DNA of 64,000 bases from NCBI RefSeq assembly GCF_000715075.1, contig NC_134084.1:994501-1058500 (forward strand). The letters are read 5' to 3'. Below the pieces are notes generated by a model that was not told the origin of the DNA, searched no databases, and saw nothing but the letters and a program-made list of their open reading frames with translations. Below, in pieces: positions 22,990-35,741 of this stretch; position 1 is the first letter of the stretch; every line of letters begins with the position of its first letter. This DNA is from Nicotiana tabacum. Its lineage: Eukaryota > Streptophyta > Magnoliopsida > Solanales > Solanaceae. The position numbers and the translations under genes are program-made.

Positions 22990-24250
22990 ACGACCTTGTC
23001 CTCAAGGTCGGAGTGTAGCCACAAAGTTAAGAAATTGACTCTTGATATATCCTCAATCTTCCCATGTCTCCTCATCTTCTCCTAAATTTGTCCATTGCAC
23101 CAACACCTTAACCCCCACTCCATTATTAACCTTGACCATTCACCTCTGCAAAATTGCTAAATGCTGGACCAAAACTTGACCTTCTTCATCACAAATCAGT
23201 GGTTGTTATTGTGGTGAAATCGCTGGGCCAATGTGTTTCTTGAGCTGCGACACATAGAAAACTGGGTGGATTTGAGACCCAGATGTAAGCTCCAGTAAGT
23301 AAGCCACTGCCCCTATCTTTTCTGTGATTTTATGTGGTCCATAGTATTTACCACTTAGCTTCAAGTTCCTTCGCACTGCTACTGAGGTTTTCCTGTACGG
23401 CTGGAGTTTTAGATAGACTAAATCTCCAACCTCTAGATTTCTGTTTGATCTGCGTTTGTTAGCATAGAATTTCGTGCGAGCCTAAGCTTGATTTAGATTT
23501 TCTTTCAGATTCTGCAACATTTGCTGTCTCTGATCTATAAGAGACCCTGCTGATGTATGTGTAGAATATGGTAGTGACCCCATATGAACCTGTGTAGGTG
23601 GAAACCCATATAGAGCCTAAAAAGGGGTAGTCTGTAATGAGCTGTGATAATTGGTATTGTCCCATCACTCAGCTAATGGCAGCCACTTCGCTCATTGCTT
23701 AGGGTTAGTGAACACCACAACCCTTAAATAAGATTCCAAGCACCCGTTAAGCCTCTCCGTTTGACCATCAGACTGGGGATGATAGGAAGTAGACATATTC
23801 AATTTATTTCCCATGGTTTTGAAGAGTTGCTGCCACAATTGACTAGTGAAGATGGAATCCCTATCTGTCACAATAGTCTTGGGTAATCCATACAACTTGT
23901 AGATATCCTTTAGGAATGTCTCAGCTACATCCTGAACTGTATAAGGATGTTTATGAGCCAGAAAATGACCATACTTAATCAGTCGATCCACTACCACCAA
24001 TATAACCTCCATGCAGCCAGATTTAGGAAGCCCTTCAATGAAATCCATGGCTATGTCTTTCCATGACATTTCTGGGATAGGTAAGGGTTGTAGTAGGCCT
24101 GGAGAGAGGACATTTTCTGTTTTAACTCTTTGACAAGTATCACATTCCGAAACCTTCTTGATCACCTCAATATTCATGTTTGGCCAACAGAATACTCCTT
24201 TGATCCTTCTGTAAGTCCCCATCTGCCTAGAGTGACCTCCCAATGGTGAT
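22990..24250 (-). pseudogene. integrase and chromodomain, Reina-like element
   Basis: Integrase is open at 23692-24243: zinc-finger Cys pair CDTCQRVK, then WKDIAMDFIEGLP (first Asp), IVTDRDSIFTSQLW (second Asp) and GQTERLNG (Glu), so the DDE triad is visible. Downstream, with stops, are HPVFYVSQLKKHIG near 23240 and a chromodomain-like VLVQWTNLGEDEETWED at about 23070-23120. Chromodomains target these elements to particular chromatin. Confidence 0.8.
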
Positions 24251-24499
24251 TAATGTAGTGCCTCAAAAATCTTAGTTCTAAGGGGTGTTCATTTCCCTAT
24301 ATATATTCTCTGTTTGTACCTTACAATTCCTTGTTGTAAGGTATAGTGTAGCTTGTTATCAGGGGCTGTTGTCGGCTCAATTATCAATTGTGCAGCTGCA
24401 GGGTCATTCTAGTAACTCTGGATGATCTCTTGCATTCAAGTAGGTTCAGCAGTTGTGATGACATTTAGGCTAGAATCCTCTATCTCATGCATCGGCTAC

Positions 24500-24995
24500 C
24501 CTATTTTCTGTCCCCTTTTTGTACTGAACCTCATAGTCCAATTCCAGCAATTTAGTTAAGCCTTTCTGTTGAAGAGCAGTTGTGACTTTTTGCTCTAATA
24601 AGTACTTCAAACTGTGATGATCAGTTCTGATATTAAAGTGACCCCCTTGTAAGTAATGTCTTCAACTATCTACTACTGGCAATACTGTCATATACTCCTT
24701 CTCATAGGTAGACAATCCCCAATGTCTAGGGGCTAAGACCTTGCTAAAAATGCTAGTGGTCTTCCTTATTGCTTCAGCACAGCTCCCATACCTTTTGAGC
24801 AAACATCAGTTTCCACCACAAATGTTTTGGTGAAGTCTGCCAATGCAGGACATGTGCAGTGGTCATTGCTTGCTTGAGGTTGTTGAAGGTTGTTTCTGCC
24901 TCAGGTCCCCACTGAAAAGAATTCTTTTTTAGCAGGTTAGTCAAAGGTTTGCCGATTACCCCATATGATTGGATAAACCTTCTATAGTACCCAGT
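24500..24995 (-). pseudogene. RT C-terminus and RNase H, Reina-like element
   Basis: Continues across the Athila-2 insertion with ISLTGYYRRFIQSYGVIGKP (about 24980), the chromovirus RT thumb/connection, followed by an RNase H-like part with many stops and frame changes. Confidence 0.75.
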
Positions 24996-25000
24996 CAAAC

Positions 25001-26299
25001 TGATCATGCGCAACTATGCCTTATAAAAAGGACAAGCAGTTGTTACAAATATAATCAGGGTATTTAGCGCAGAGTCAAATCCACAGTGAATTAACCTACC
25101 AATTACTCTTGTTAGACTCACTAATTTCTTCGTAATCAACTGCTCGGATATTCTGAATAACAATTGGTGATATTTTTACTAGCTATAACTGAATAAAGTT
25201 AAGTAAACTAAAAGCTAACTATGATTGAGTTTTAAACAAATAAGAGAAAGAGCTAAGGTTATGATTTCCTCTATTGATGGAATCCCTTCCTGTTATGTTT
25301 CGCATTGAATTACCTAATTGTCTCTGTTGATCATGAGCACTCTTACTACTGTAAATCACTCCTAAGTAATTACGACAATTTACTAGACGCACTCTCCCAA
25401 GTTACGCTAGCTGGCTTTTATTACAGCTCACTTTAGATCACACCAAAGGTTTCGTTATCCCTAATCCCACCTTTAAACCCTCGGTTATTGATCCCTCATA
25501 TACTTTGGGAGTTGTGTTGTTCAAAAACTACCTAAATATGCAATCTGTCCCGAGTAATACATACTAAATAGGTACAACTAAGTGAGGATCCTATTAATTA
25601 ACTACAACAAAAACGTAGTTGAACAAATAAAGATTGAATCGGGCAAACTATGTTAATATAACAAGAAGTTCATTCTCAACAGGTTCCATCAAAACCCTAG
25701 ACTAAGTAATTAGATACTCATAGCAAAGTAAGATAAAATCACAAAAGTATTCGTAATTTGCAAATAAAGCTAACGAAGAGAAGATTGAAAAATTCTAATG
25801 GTTGCTTGATCTTCTCACACTTGTTCTTGCTTCCAATTCAGTCTAAAAACAAGCTTAACCTTCGCTTGGGTGAGTTTGTTGAGTTTATAAAGAGTTAGGA
25901 TAAGTTTCCCCCGATCTATACTTTAGTCCCCAAATTTCTGTGCGATTACACAGTCGACCGCGACCATGGCAGAATGCGGCGTGACCGCGGTGAAATGCAA
26001 CTATTCTGCCTCAATTGTTTGGCCTACCGCATTCAAGCCGCGGTCGACCGCGGTCGCGGTGGCCTCTTGCCCAGTCCTTCTTTGCCTCTTTCTTGCATAT
26101 TTTCATTTGAGTTCTTCTTGATTGGCCTTATATCCACATTATTGACTCCAAAAGACTCCATAGTCTTTTCCTAACTTGGATAAGTTCCTGCAAATCAAAA
26201 GAACACCAAATAGAGTATTTTGATATCATTTTGTATTTAAAACAACAATAAAGCATGGTTCATTTAGAGTGAAAATCGCATCTATATAGCCTATTATCA
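25001..26299 (-). repeat. 3' LTR of Athila-2
   Basis: Starts TGATCATGCGCAACTATG and ends CTATTATCA. It carries a CpG-rich block at about 25951-26065 with CCGCGGTCGACCGCGG palindromes. Confidence 0.93.
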
Positions 26300-27917
26300 A
26301 CACCCCACACTTAAACCGTTACTAGTCCTCTAGCAACAAACCACACTCTATTGGCCTAATCATCACAGGATACCTCCCCTACTCTTTATACCAAGAATAC
26401 TTCACATGGGTAGACTACCTCAGTGCAACCTCCTCACCTCAAGAGTGGACTCTTTTCTAGCCACGCAATACCCCTAAACAGCTCTCCTACTCTTAGTCAG
26501 AGGTCCAGACTTAACTTCCCTTCATGAATCATGTGCCTACTCACTACAAAAGAGACTTATATTATTTACAAACCACATACTGAGGAACTCAAATACAACA
26601 TTTCACTCACCCTCAGAAAAAAAACTTCTTATGCCACAAACAACGCACTATAGCTTGCCAGTAGTGTAATACTCTACTAATCGAGCTCATTCATTCTAAG
26701 ATCAAATAGGACTTTATTTTGTTGTAATGTTGGCTGTGGGACGGGTAGGATACATATGGGTATAGTGACTACACCTCCCTAAGCACTCCACTACCTTGTG
26801 TACTTTTAAGCTCTTAACTTTGTCACACCTTCCTTCCACCATTGTATTATTGTGTTAACCCTTTTTTTTAAGCACACTTTTTCTTTTAATAGCTGCCACC
26901 AATTTGAGACTTCTCTCCTTTTTTCCTTTTTTTTTCTCTGGTGGCCTCTAATATTGTTGATAACAGTGCACTTTTTCTTTTCATGTCCCCTTAGTTCCAC
27001 TTAGCAGCCCAACCAACCACCCCACACTAATATTTTTCCATATCCTTTACACTTTGAGTGCTTCTAAGAGGTGATAGGGTTCAACAAGATAGACTATTTA
27101 AACTCGGGTTAGGCTTGTAATGTGGTTGCCACGGAAAACAGGCTTACAGGCTCAATGGGGTTGACTAGGGTATATATAATTAGGTGGGAACAAGCATACA
27201 TAGAAAGGATAAGCAATGAAATGCCTATATCACTTTCCAGACCAAGCGAGGCTACCATTTCACTTCGTACACACACATGGAAAATTCTAGGCATTGAATG
27301 TTAACACAAAATACAGAAAGCCTCACTCACATATGGTACATGACTCAATTCAGTTAGGATCATCAGACACTCTGTTCTAAGTACTTGAACCATTCAGGTA
27401 CACACAATTTAAGGCCTTATTTGAGTCAACTAAAGAGCCTAAGTGTCACACTAAAGTAGTCTTTATTCAAGGTACCATAGAGTTAAGGGTCCCTTTTTCC
27501 ATTTTTTTCTCTTGCCCAAGACTTACTAAACTGAAAAGAAAAAAAAACTAACTACACCCGGTTCAAATAGAAACCCCTGGAAAAGAACCGTGGTTTAAAG
27601 AAAAACCAAGGGGGAGTTGATACACTACCTAACAAATGAAAATCTTTTTATTTGTTCGGCTTAAATCCCTCAAGAGATCCGTTGAGAGGTTTCCGTCTTC
27701 GGGCCAAGTCGACATTAACTAATATAATCCAAAAATACCAAACAAAAACAACATCATACAAGTTTATTCAAATATACAACAACGGCCACCCCCACCCCAC
27801 ACTTAAAGTTTTGGCATGTCCCCATGTCAACGAATATAAAGCAAAGTAAGGTAAGGGGACTTCCCTGTGCTCAATCCTGATCAGAGCTGGTGCTAGGATC
27901 GAGGTGACATGCTCGTC
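26300..27917 (-). other. 3' non-coding region of Athila-2
   Basis: Lies between the extra gene and the 3' LTR, with a purine-rich likely polypurine tract (rc of about 26300-26313). Parts at 26620-26760 and 27540-27610 match Athila-1. No intact frame was found. Confidence 0.65.
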
Positions 27918-29016
27918 CTAGTGCCCGAAGCCAGCAATGATCTTTTTCTCCGACCTAGCATGTTGAGTAGTCAAATTGCCAACTCTAGTACCCAGATCAG
28001 CGACCGAAGTGTGGAGGCCAGCCATTTCTTGCCCCAGGGCTATCATGCGGGTACTTCCGCGAGCCTGTAATAGGCACGCCTCATCAGCACTCGGTTGTGG
28101 TGGGGCGGCAGTGTCCTCAGCATCATCACCATCATCATCACCATCAACCACCACTACCGGTTATCTCCCAACTGTGATTTTGCTAGCCCGAAATGGGACT
28201 TTCAATGGCAACTTCCCATCTACTCTGGGATTTTCAGGAACTCGTGTAGCACGGCATAGCTTGGTAACCAGAGAGGGGAAGTAAAACCTTTGAGTACTTC
28301 TGGAGAGCGAATGAACATCTCATCATGAAGGATCTTGGCCACATCAAAGTCATGGTGGGTCATAAAACAGTAGATAGCCACTGCTCTTGGCCCGTTGACA
28401 TCAGTAGTGTTGCTGGAGGGCAGCAAACTACTGTTGATAATTATGAGCTAACACTTCGCTTCACAATTGAGAGACTGGGAGTTCAGTGTAATTCAGTGCT
28501 TTATCTATATTGGCTCCCTGTCAGCCACACATATTGCTTCAAGAATCGGTGGCAACCAGACAGTAGGGTGGTGATAAGCCTAGTAATGATCTCTCTCCCC
28601 GGTGAATACTGGCAGCCGGTACACTCGGCGGATAGCCTCAAGGGATGCATTCACCCGGGTGTTTCGTATTGTGAACACCCTATCAATATGCTCTGGGTAG
28701 TTTGCGTAAAACTCCCTTACCATAATTACATTCGCCTCCTCCGGTTCATCAAAGAAGATGTCCAGCTGACACCTCCTCAACCCTGCAAAGATACTTGGGC
28801 ACTCTACTTGAAGGGCCTATCGGTCAATGTGAACTTCAGGTAACAATTTCTTGGATGCCTTAGCGCTAAACCTGTCCTCAGCTGCTTTGGAGACAAACTA
28901 GCACGGTCAAACTGTTCCGCACTAGCTTGGCCCTGAGCTCTAGAAGAACTGCCCGGTCCACTAGCGGAGGACCCTGTGGTACGTTTCTTCTTGGATTGAT
29001 GCACTGTACCTGCCAA
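27918..29016 (-). pseudogene. extra gene downstream of pol in Athila-2 (plant transposon-protein-like)
   Basis: Four minus-strand pieces in three frames form one decayed gene where Athila elements carry an env-like gene. The N-terminal piece (28804-29016) is Ser-rich with a basic KKKR stretch. The next (28580-28780) reads VREFYANYPEHIDRVFTIRN and VNASLEAIRRVYRLP, which resembles the 'putative plant transposon protein' domain (PF20167 type, from memory). The piece 28220-28426 follows. The last (27918-28154) is acidic and then heptad-like (LGQEMAGLHTSVADLGTRV), a likely coiled coil. No transmembrane segment or env signature was seen, so env function is not supported. No role is claimed. Confidence 0.6.
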
Positions 29017-29600
29017 AAATAGAGGTGCCTATTAGTGAGGGTTTGAATCATGTGAACCCTAGGTGGTTACTCAGACTTCACCACCACATGGTCACAATGA
29101 CCATTACAACTCCATTGGGGCAATTTCACAAACACCTTATGAGCATGGTCTCTAATCTAACACACCTAGCCCTATGGAAGCATAAACTCTTCCCCAAAAT
29201 CAACCGTTCTCACTTCACCATTCCACCCCACCACAATGAACTTTACATAACAGAACCACACTCTTATCTACAACATTTTTACCATAACCCACTAAAAAGT
29301 AGAAAATAAAGCCAAAACAAAATCTAATTATAAATACTACACACTTCCAACATTTAAATTGCAAAATAAAGAAGCACAAGAAGGGAGAGGAGAAGCTTAA
29401 CATACCTGGGCTTGTAGAAATTGAGATTGATGGAAGATGGAGTCTTGTAGAGGTGTGTATGTGTGTGTGAGAGAGAGAGAGAAAGAGAGAGAGAGGAAGG
29501 GGTTATGTCTTGGAGAGAAGAAGAAGAAGGATAAAGAGAGAGAGAGATATTGGGTTAGGGTTTGTAGAGAGATAGAGTAATGGGGAAAGTGAGGGTGGGC
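29006..29600 (-). promoter_or_regulatory. leader, CT-rich tract and candidate intron of the extra gene in Athila-2
   Basis: Upstream of the extra gene, the minus strand has a CT-rich tract (29460-29560), then a strong 5' splice site CAG|GTATGTTAAG (exon end 29406) and a 3' splice site TTTTTGGCAG|GT (exon start 29009) just before the frame. This resembles a plant gene leader with a 5' UTR intron. Core promoter elements were not firmly identified. Confidence 0.45.
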
Positions 29601-30015
29601 GTGTGTATTTTGGTGTTTAAGAGGAGAAGAAAAGAAAATTAAAAAAAATTAAAAACGTGACTTACCTGGGCGATAGATGCTTTGCGAATTACCGCGGTCG
29701 ACCGTGGTCCCACCGCCGCCGCAGTGAGTGAAGGGGCGTGAAACAGAATGATCTTGTTTTACCGCGGTCTTGACGTGGTCTCACCGCGGTCGGGGTGGAT
29801 CGAGAAATCCTATGGTAGAATACTCATCATTTATCGCAGTCGCACCACGGTCCCACCGCGTTCGCGGTGACGAGCAATTTTTTTTAAATAAGGATATTAG
29901 TTTCCTATACATCTGGTACAACATCAGACAAAAAAAAAAGAAAAAAAAAGAAATCATGGTTTGCCTCCCACGTAGCGCCTGATTTAACATCGCGGCACGA
30001 CTTAGATGAGCGCAT
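29601..30015 (-). other. CpG-rich palindrome block between pol and the extra gene
   Basis: At 29690-29875 words such as ACCGCGGTCGACCGTGGTCC recur. They are the same kind as the block in this element's LTRs. An A-rich tract follows at 29930-29955. No frame was found. Confidence 0.6.
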
Positions 30016-33000
30016 TTAAGGCTTGCTCGACCTCTGAGGTTCAGTCAGATGGATCACTGACACTTTCTTGGGTTCATCCATGCCCACATATAGTTTCAAT
30101 CTTTGCCCATTGACTCTAAATGTATGAGAGTCTTTCTCTGAGGTAATCTCTACGACACCTGAAGGGAGCACTTCGACCACTCGAAATGGTCCAGACCATC
30201 GTGACTTGAGTTTACCCGGAAATAGCCTTAATCTTGAGTTATAAAGCAACACCATGTCTCCGGGATTGAAATTTCGCTCAACAATGTTCTTGTCATGCAA
30301 CCTCTTCATTCTTTCCTCTTACAATCTCGTGCTCTCAAAAGCAAGAAATTGGAACTTGTCTAGCTCATGCAATTCTGTGACTCTATTTGTTCCCGCAGCT
30401 TCCATGTCCAGATTTAGCTGTTTCATTGCGCACCAAGCTCTATGTTCTAGTTCCAGTGGCAAGTGACAGGCCTTTCCGAACACCAACTTGTATGATGACA
30501 TACCAATTGGTGTTTTTAAAGCAGTTCTGTACGCCCAGAGTGCATCATCTAGCTTTTTCGCCCAATCAGTTCCAGTGGCATTCACAGTCTTGGTTAGCAC
30601 ACTCTTTATCTCTCTATTAGACACTTCGACCTGTCCACTGGTCTAAGGATGATATGGTGTTGCCACCTTATGGTGCACATCGTACTTTGCTAGCAATTTT
30701 TTGAAGGCTCAATTACAGAAGTGAGTTATTTTGTCACTGATAATAGCTCTCGGGGTCCCAAAAAGGGTGAATATATTCTTCTTCAAAAAACTCACCACCA
30801 CTCTTGCATCATTTGTGTAGAGTGTTGCAGCTTCCACCCATTTGGACATGTAATCCACAGCAACAAGTATGTACTTATTTCCAAAGGAGCTGACAAAGGG
30901 GCCCATGAAGTCTATCCCAAATACATCGAACACTTCAACCTCTTGAATTGGGTTCATGGGCATCTCATAGCGATGGAAAATGCTCCCAGTTCGTTGAAAT
31001 TCATTACAACCCTTCACCCATTGATGTGCATCCTTAAACATTGTTGGCCAGTAGAACCCGGCTTCTAGCTCTTTTGCTGTCGTCCTGACTCCTCCAAAAT
31101 GCTCGCCATACGCCGATGTGTGGCATGCCTGCAAAACAGAAGATTTTTCTATCTCAGGGACACACCTCAGGATCATATTATCAACACATATTCGAAATAG
31201 ATAAGGTTCATCCCAGTAATACATGCGGCAGTCACGATAAAACTTTTTCTTTTGCACCGAGGAAAGGTCATAGGGAACTATACCGCTTGCTAGGTAATTT
31301 GCAAAGTCTGCATACCATGACATTTCCTCAAGGCTTGTAGCGAGTGGCTGCTCGTCTGGAAAGGTTTCCAGAATATCCTCTACCTCAACAGAGTTTTCAG
31401 CTCCTTCAAGTCATGATTGATGATCAGCGACTTGATTTTCTGTGCCCTTACGGTCATGTATCTCCAGGTTGAACTCTTGCAGTAATAGCACCCAACGAAT
31501 CAAGTGTAGTTTGGACTCCTTATTCTCAATCAAGTACCTGAGAGCTGCATGATTAGTGTATACAATTACCTTAGAGCAATCAAGTACCCGAGAGCTGCAT
31601 GATTAGTGTATACAATTACCTAAGAGCCAATCAGGTATGATCTAAACTTGTCGAATGCAAACACCACAGCCAGTATCTCCTTTTCAGTCACAGTGTAGTT
31701 CAGCAGGGCTCCACTCAACATCCTACTGGCATAGTAAATTGGGTACATTAGCTTATCTTTCCATTGTCCCAGCACTGCCCCCACTGCATAGTCATTGGCG
31801 TCACACATGAGTTCGAATGGTTTCTCCCAGTCGGGGGCAACAATGATGGGTGCTGTGACTAGCCTCTTTTTCGACTCCTCGAATGCTACCCCGCAATCAT
31901 CAAAAAACATGAAAGAGTGATCTTTTTCTAACAACTTACAAAGAGGGTTGGAAATTTTTGAGAAGTCTTTTATGAATCTCTGGTAGAAACCGCCATGCCC
32001 GATGAAGCTCCTGATTGTTTTGACTAATGTGGGGGGTGGCAGCTTTGCTATCACATAAACTTTAGCCCGATCCACCTCGATTCCCTTGCTACCCGGTGCT
32101 ATGCCCTTTTGTACCATGTAATGACACTTTTCCCAATTAAGTACCAGGTTAGTATTAATACATCTTTTCAACACTCGGGGTCAGATTTGTAAGGCACTCG
32201 TCGAATGAGTTTCCCACCACTGAGAAATCATCCATGAACACCTCCATTATGTCTTCGACCATGTCAGTGAATATGACCATCATGCACCTTTGGAATGTGG
32301 CGGGTGCATTACATAGGCCAAAGGGCATCCTCCGAAAAGCATAAATTCCATATGTGCATGTGAAGGAGGTCTTCTCTCTGTCCTCTGGTGCAATAGAAAT
32401 TTGGTTGTACCCTGAGTACCCATCCAGAAAACAGAAGTGGGACTCCCTACCAATCTGTCAAGCATATGATCAATGAAGGGAAGTGGGAAGTGGTCTTTCC
32501 GAGTGGCCAGATTTAATTTCCTATAGTCCATACAAATTCTATAGCCTGTGATGGTTCTTGTAGAGATCAGCTCATTGTTATCATTTTTGACCACCGTCAT
32601 ACCACCCTTCTTAGGAACACATTGCACCGGGCTAACCCAGTTGCTATCAGAGATGCGAAAAATGATTCCCGCATCCAACCATTTAATCACCTCTTTCTTC
32701 ACCACTTCCTTCATGTTGGGGTTCAGCCTTATTTGGTGCTCCCTAGAAAGTTTGTGCCCCTCTTCCAACAGAATTTTATGCATACAATATGCCGGGCTGA
32801 TCCCCTTAATGTCTTCCATGGTCCACCTAATGGCAGTCTTGCACTCCTTGAGTACTTGCAAAAGCTGTTGTGCCTTCACATCTAACAAACTAGATGAGAT
32901 AATAACAGGTAATGTGGAGTTAGGTCCTAGGAACTCATACCTGAGATGGGCGGGCAGTGGCTTCTACTCTAGCTTTGGTGGTTCTTCTATGGACGGTTTG

Positions 33001-33815
33001 GCTGGAGGAGTTTCTCTGTTTTCTAAGTGTAGGGGCTCGAATTCAAGTGTTCTATCCCAAAACCCTCTGCCCTCTAAAGCCACCACCCATTATGCCAATT
33101 CTTCCCCGTTCACCTTATTTAAATTTACCAGACATGCAGAAAGAGTATCCTCAATAGTCAATGTCTCATCATTCGCTTCCACGATTACATCCACGACATC
33201 AATAAGAGAATAATTGGCGAATTCACTTGGTCGCCTCATAGATTTCTGCATGTTGAACGTTATCTCCTCATCGTTCAACCTCATCTTGAGCTCCCCAGTT
33301 TCATAATCAATGAGAGCTCTCCCTATGGCTAGAAACGGCCTTCCCAAAATTATGGGAATTTCTTCATCCACCTTACAATCCAGAATTACAAAATCTGCAG
33401 GGAACACAAATTTCCCTACCTGTACCAACACGTCCTCCAAGATACCAGAAGGTCTTTTCACAGTTCTGTCAGCCAGCTGCAATAACATAGATGTGGGTCC
33501 AGCTCTTCCAATCCCCAACTTCTTATAGACTGCCAGGGGCATAAGATTTATGCTAGCCCCCAAATCACAAAGTGCCTTGGCAAAGGCAAAGTTACCAATA
33601 GTGCAGGGAATTGTGAAACTCCCTGGATCATACAACTTCTCAGCAACTGGTCTAGTCACCACAGCACTGCAAGTCTGAGTTAGAGTCACTGTGGCCAAAT
33701 CTTGGAAATCAAATTTTCGGGACATCAAGTTCTTTATCATTTTTGTGTAACCAGGCATCTCCTTCAAAGCATCAATCAATGGAATATTTACCTGAATTTG
33801 TTTCAACATCTCCAA
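30016..33815 (-). pseudogene. pol pseudogene of Athila-2 (PR-RT-RH-IN)
   Basis: Protease lies in the open piece 33090-33815 ([20 protein letters not shown], then IILGRPFLA). RT is at 32280-32888 ([17 protein letters not shown], then the FMDDFSV box near 32230), RNase H at 31620-32174 (LMCDANDYAVGAVLGQ), integrase at 30709-31323 ([41 protein letters not shown]), and the integrase tail down to 30016. From gag to RNase H nearly all pieces share one frame. The change to the integrase frame is exactly explained by a 50-bp tandem duplication at 31527-31626. SDK in place of SDR near the second integrase Asp is a further substitution. Confidence 0.9.
31527..31626 (-). repeat. 50-bp tandem duplication in RNase H of Athila-2
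   Basis: Unit 31527-31576 is repeated at 31577-31626 with two mismatches. Fifty is not a multiple of three, so it shifts the downstream frame. Athila-1 has a single copy at the homologous place (about 5705-5755). Confidence 0.9.
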
Positions 33816-35597
33816 GAATTTCTTGTAGTGTTCATCTTTCTGGTATTTGGCCAGCCTCTATGGGAATGGTGCTGAAGGTATCTTCTTCCCAATGATTTGG
33901 GTTTTCTCTTTGTCAGACACCACCTCATCTACTGATTCCTGGGTTGTCTCAGCTTATTTCTCAGCCTCAATCTATGTGTTGGTTTCTTTCTGGGCAGGCT
34001 ATACTGTCACCTCTGTCAGTTTTGCTGAATCATCTAGTTCAACGGGCACTGGTACAAGTGTCTCAACCTATCTGCTTTCTCGAGCCCTATCTTGCTCCAA
34101 GTCTAAGTCTCTGCCATTACGTAGACTCACTGCCATCAGCTGCTTCGGGCCTTGATCTTTTGGATTTATCTGAGTGTCTGCAGGCAATGTCCCATGAGGA
34201 CGATTATTCAAAGACATCGAAATTTGGCCCATCTGCACTTCAATATTCTTTATAGCTGACACTCATGTGCATTTGACCCAATAACCTGCTGCATCATTGC
34301 CTCGAGTCTAGCAAACCCATCTTCCTGTCTCTCACCATGTTGCTGCTGATGAGGATGATAACCCTAGGATGATAACCCTGCTGCTAATTTTGATTGTTGT
34401 ATCCATGTGGCCTTTGGTAGAGCGCCACATTATTGTGAGGTCGCATGCCTCCCATATTTCCATTGTTGAGCTGTGGCTGGACTGGCTTGTATGGCTGATT
34501 CTGTTGGCCCCAATTCTGACCACCTTGTCTCTGGCCTCCATAATTAGACACATAATTCATGTCCTCAGGGTAATGATGATGATCATTTCTACATTCCATT
34601 GGCCACCAATTGGCTGACTAATGCAAGATGTACATAAGCCCCCATTGGTAGTATCTACAATGTGCACCTGCTGCTTCTGGCCTGACTCTTCCACCTTTTT
34701 GGTGAGTATACTCATTTGTGTCATTAAGGTGGACATATTTTTAGCAAGAGTGTTGGACGGATCTAAGGGCACTTAGTGAACTACTGGAGTGATAGGTGCA
34801 TTCCTGGTTGTCTACCCCGAATTTTGTGCCATCTTGTCAAGCAAGATCTGGTTTTCTCTCCATGTTTTGTTCAAGATTGCTCCACCAGCTGAAACATCAA
34901 CATTAGCCTTCACGCTATCTGTCAAACCCATGTAAAACCGTTGTCCCAACATCTGATCTGGAATATCGTGGTGCGGACATATAACCAACATCCTTTTGAA
35001 CCGTTCTCATGTTTCTTGCAGTGTCTTCATTGATTTTGCTTTGAAGCTCAAAATTTCATCAATTTGCTGAGCAGTCTTGTTGGGTGGATGAAACTTATTC
35101 ACAAATTGCTTGACTAACTCCTCCCAAGTCGTGATGGAATTAATGGGGAGTGAGTTTAGCCAAGTCTGGGCAGCCCCTGTCATTGAGAATGGAAACAACA
35201 ACAGCTTTATTATTTCCTGAGTTACGTTGGGCTGCCTTTGAGTTTTGTAGATTGATAGGAAATACTTCAAGTGATGTTGAGGATCTTCAATGTATGACCC
35301 CGAAAATAGTCCCTTGTTTTGCAACAAGTGCAGCATATTGTTTGTGATTTGAAAAAATTCAGCCTGTATCTGCCGGACTAATATCGTTGTGGCCAAATTC
35401 TCTACTGTGGGTTGTGCCCAGTCATATAGAGCAGCCTCTGGCACAAGAGGAGTACTGGTGCTATTGGCGCAGCTGGGTCTACCACGTTATCCCCCATGTC
35501 TGGTTCAAATTATTCAGTTGATTGTTGTTATTTGTTTTTCCAGTTGGCCCGATTCAACTTCAAATACTTCACCTGTTCTCGATGAGTTTCTTGGCAT
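33816..35597 (-). pseudogene. gag pseudogene of Athila-2
   Basis: Likely start ATG 35597 (MPRNSSRTGEV). The main open piece, 35007-35444, contains ALYDWAQPTVENL, NNMLHLLQNKGLF and WEELVKQFVNKFHPPN, a retrotransposon capsid. Further downstream are a Gln/Asn/Gly-rich tail (about 34384-34600) and MGQISMSLNNRPHGTLP (about 34200). Small lesions include an early stop and a partial tandem duplication, GGATGATAACCCT, near 34365-34380. Confidence 0.85.
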
Positions 35598-35718
35598 GCA
35601 TCTGTATAACCAAGTCAACAAACGTTAAAATTTCAATGTATAGATTTGAACATAAAGAAAACTGACTACACTAAGAATTTTTGTATTTCTTTCAACTATA
35701 ATTGATAACACCGTTAAT

Positions 35719-35736
35719 TCCTCGGCAATGACGCCA
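35719..35736 (-). promoter_or_regulatory. primer binding site, tRNA-Asp type (Athila-2)
   Basis: Plus-strand TCCTCGGCAATGACGCCA matches the plant tRNA-Asp(GUC) 3' end at 15 of 18 positions; five bases separate it from the 5' LTR. Confidence 0.85.
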
Positions 35737-35741
35737 AAATT

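Noticed and set aside
27918..29016. Calling the extra gene of Athila-2 an envelope gene
   Set aside because: Position fits, but no signal peptide, transmembrane segment or fusion-like feature was visible; the readable parts look like a plant transposon-protein domain with a coiled coil.
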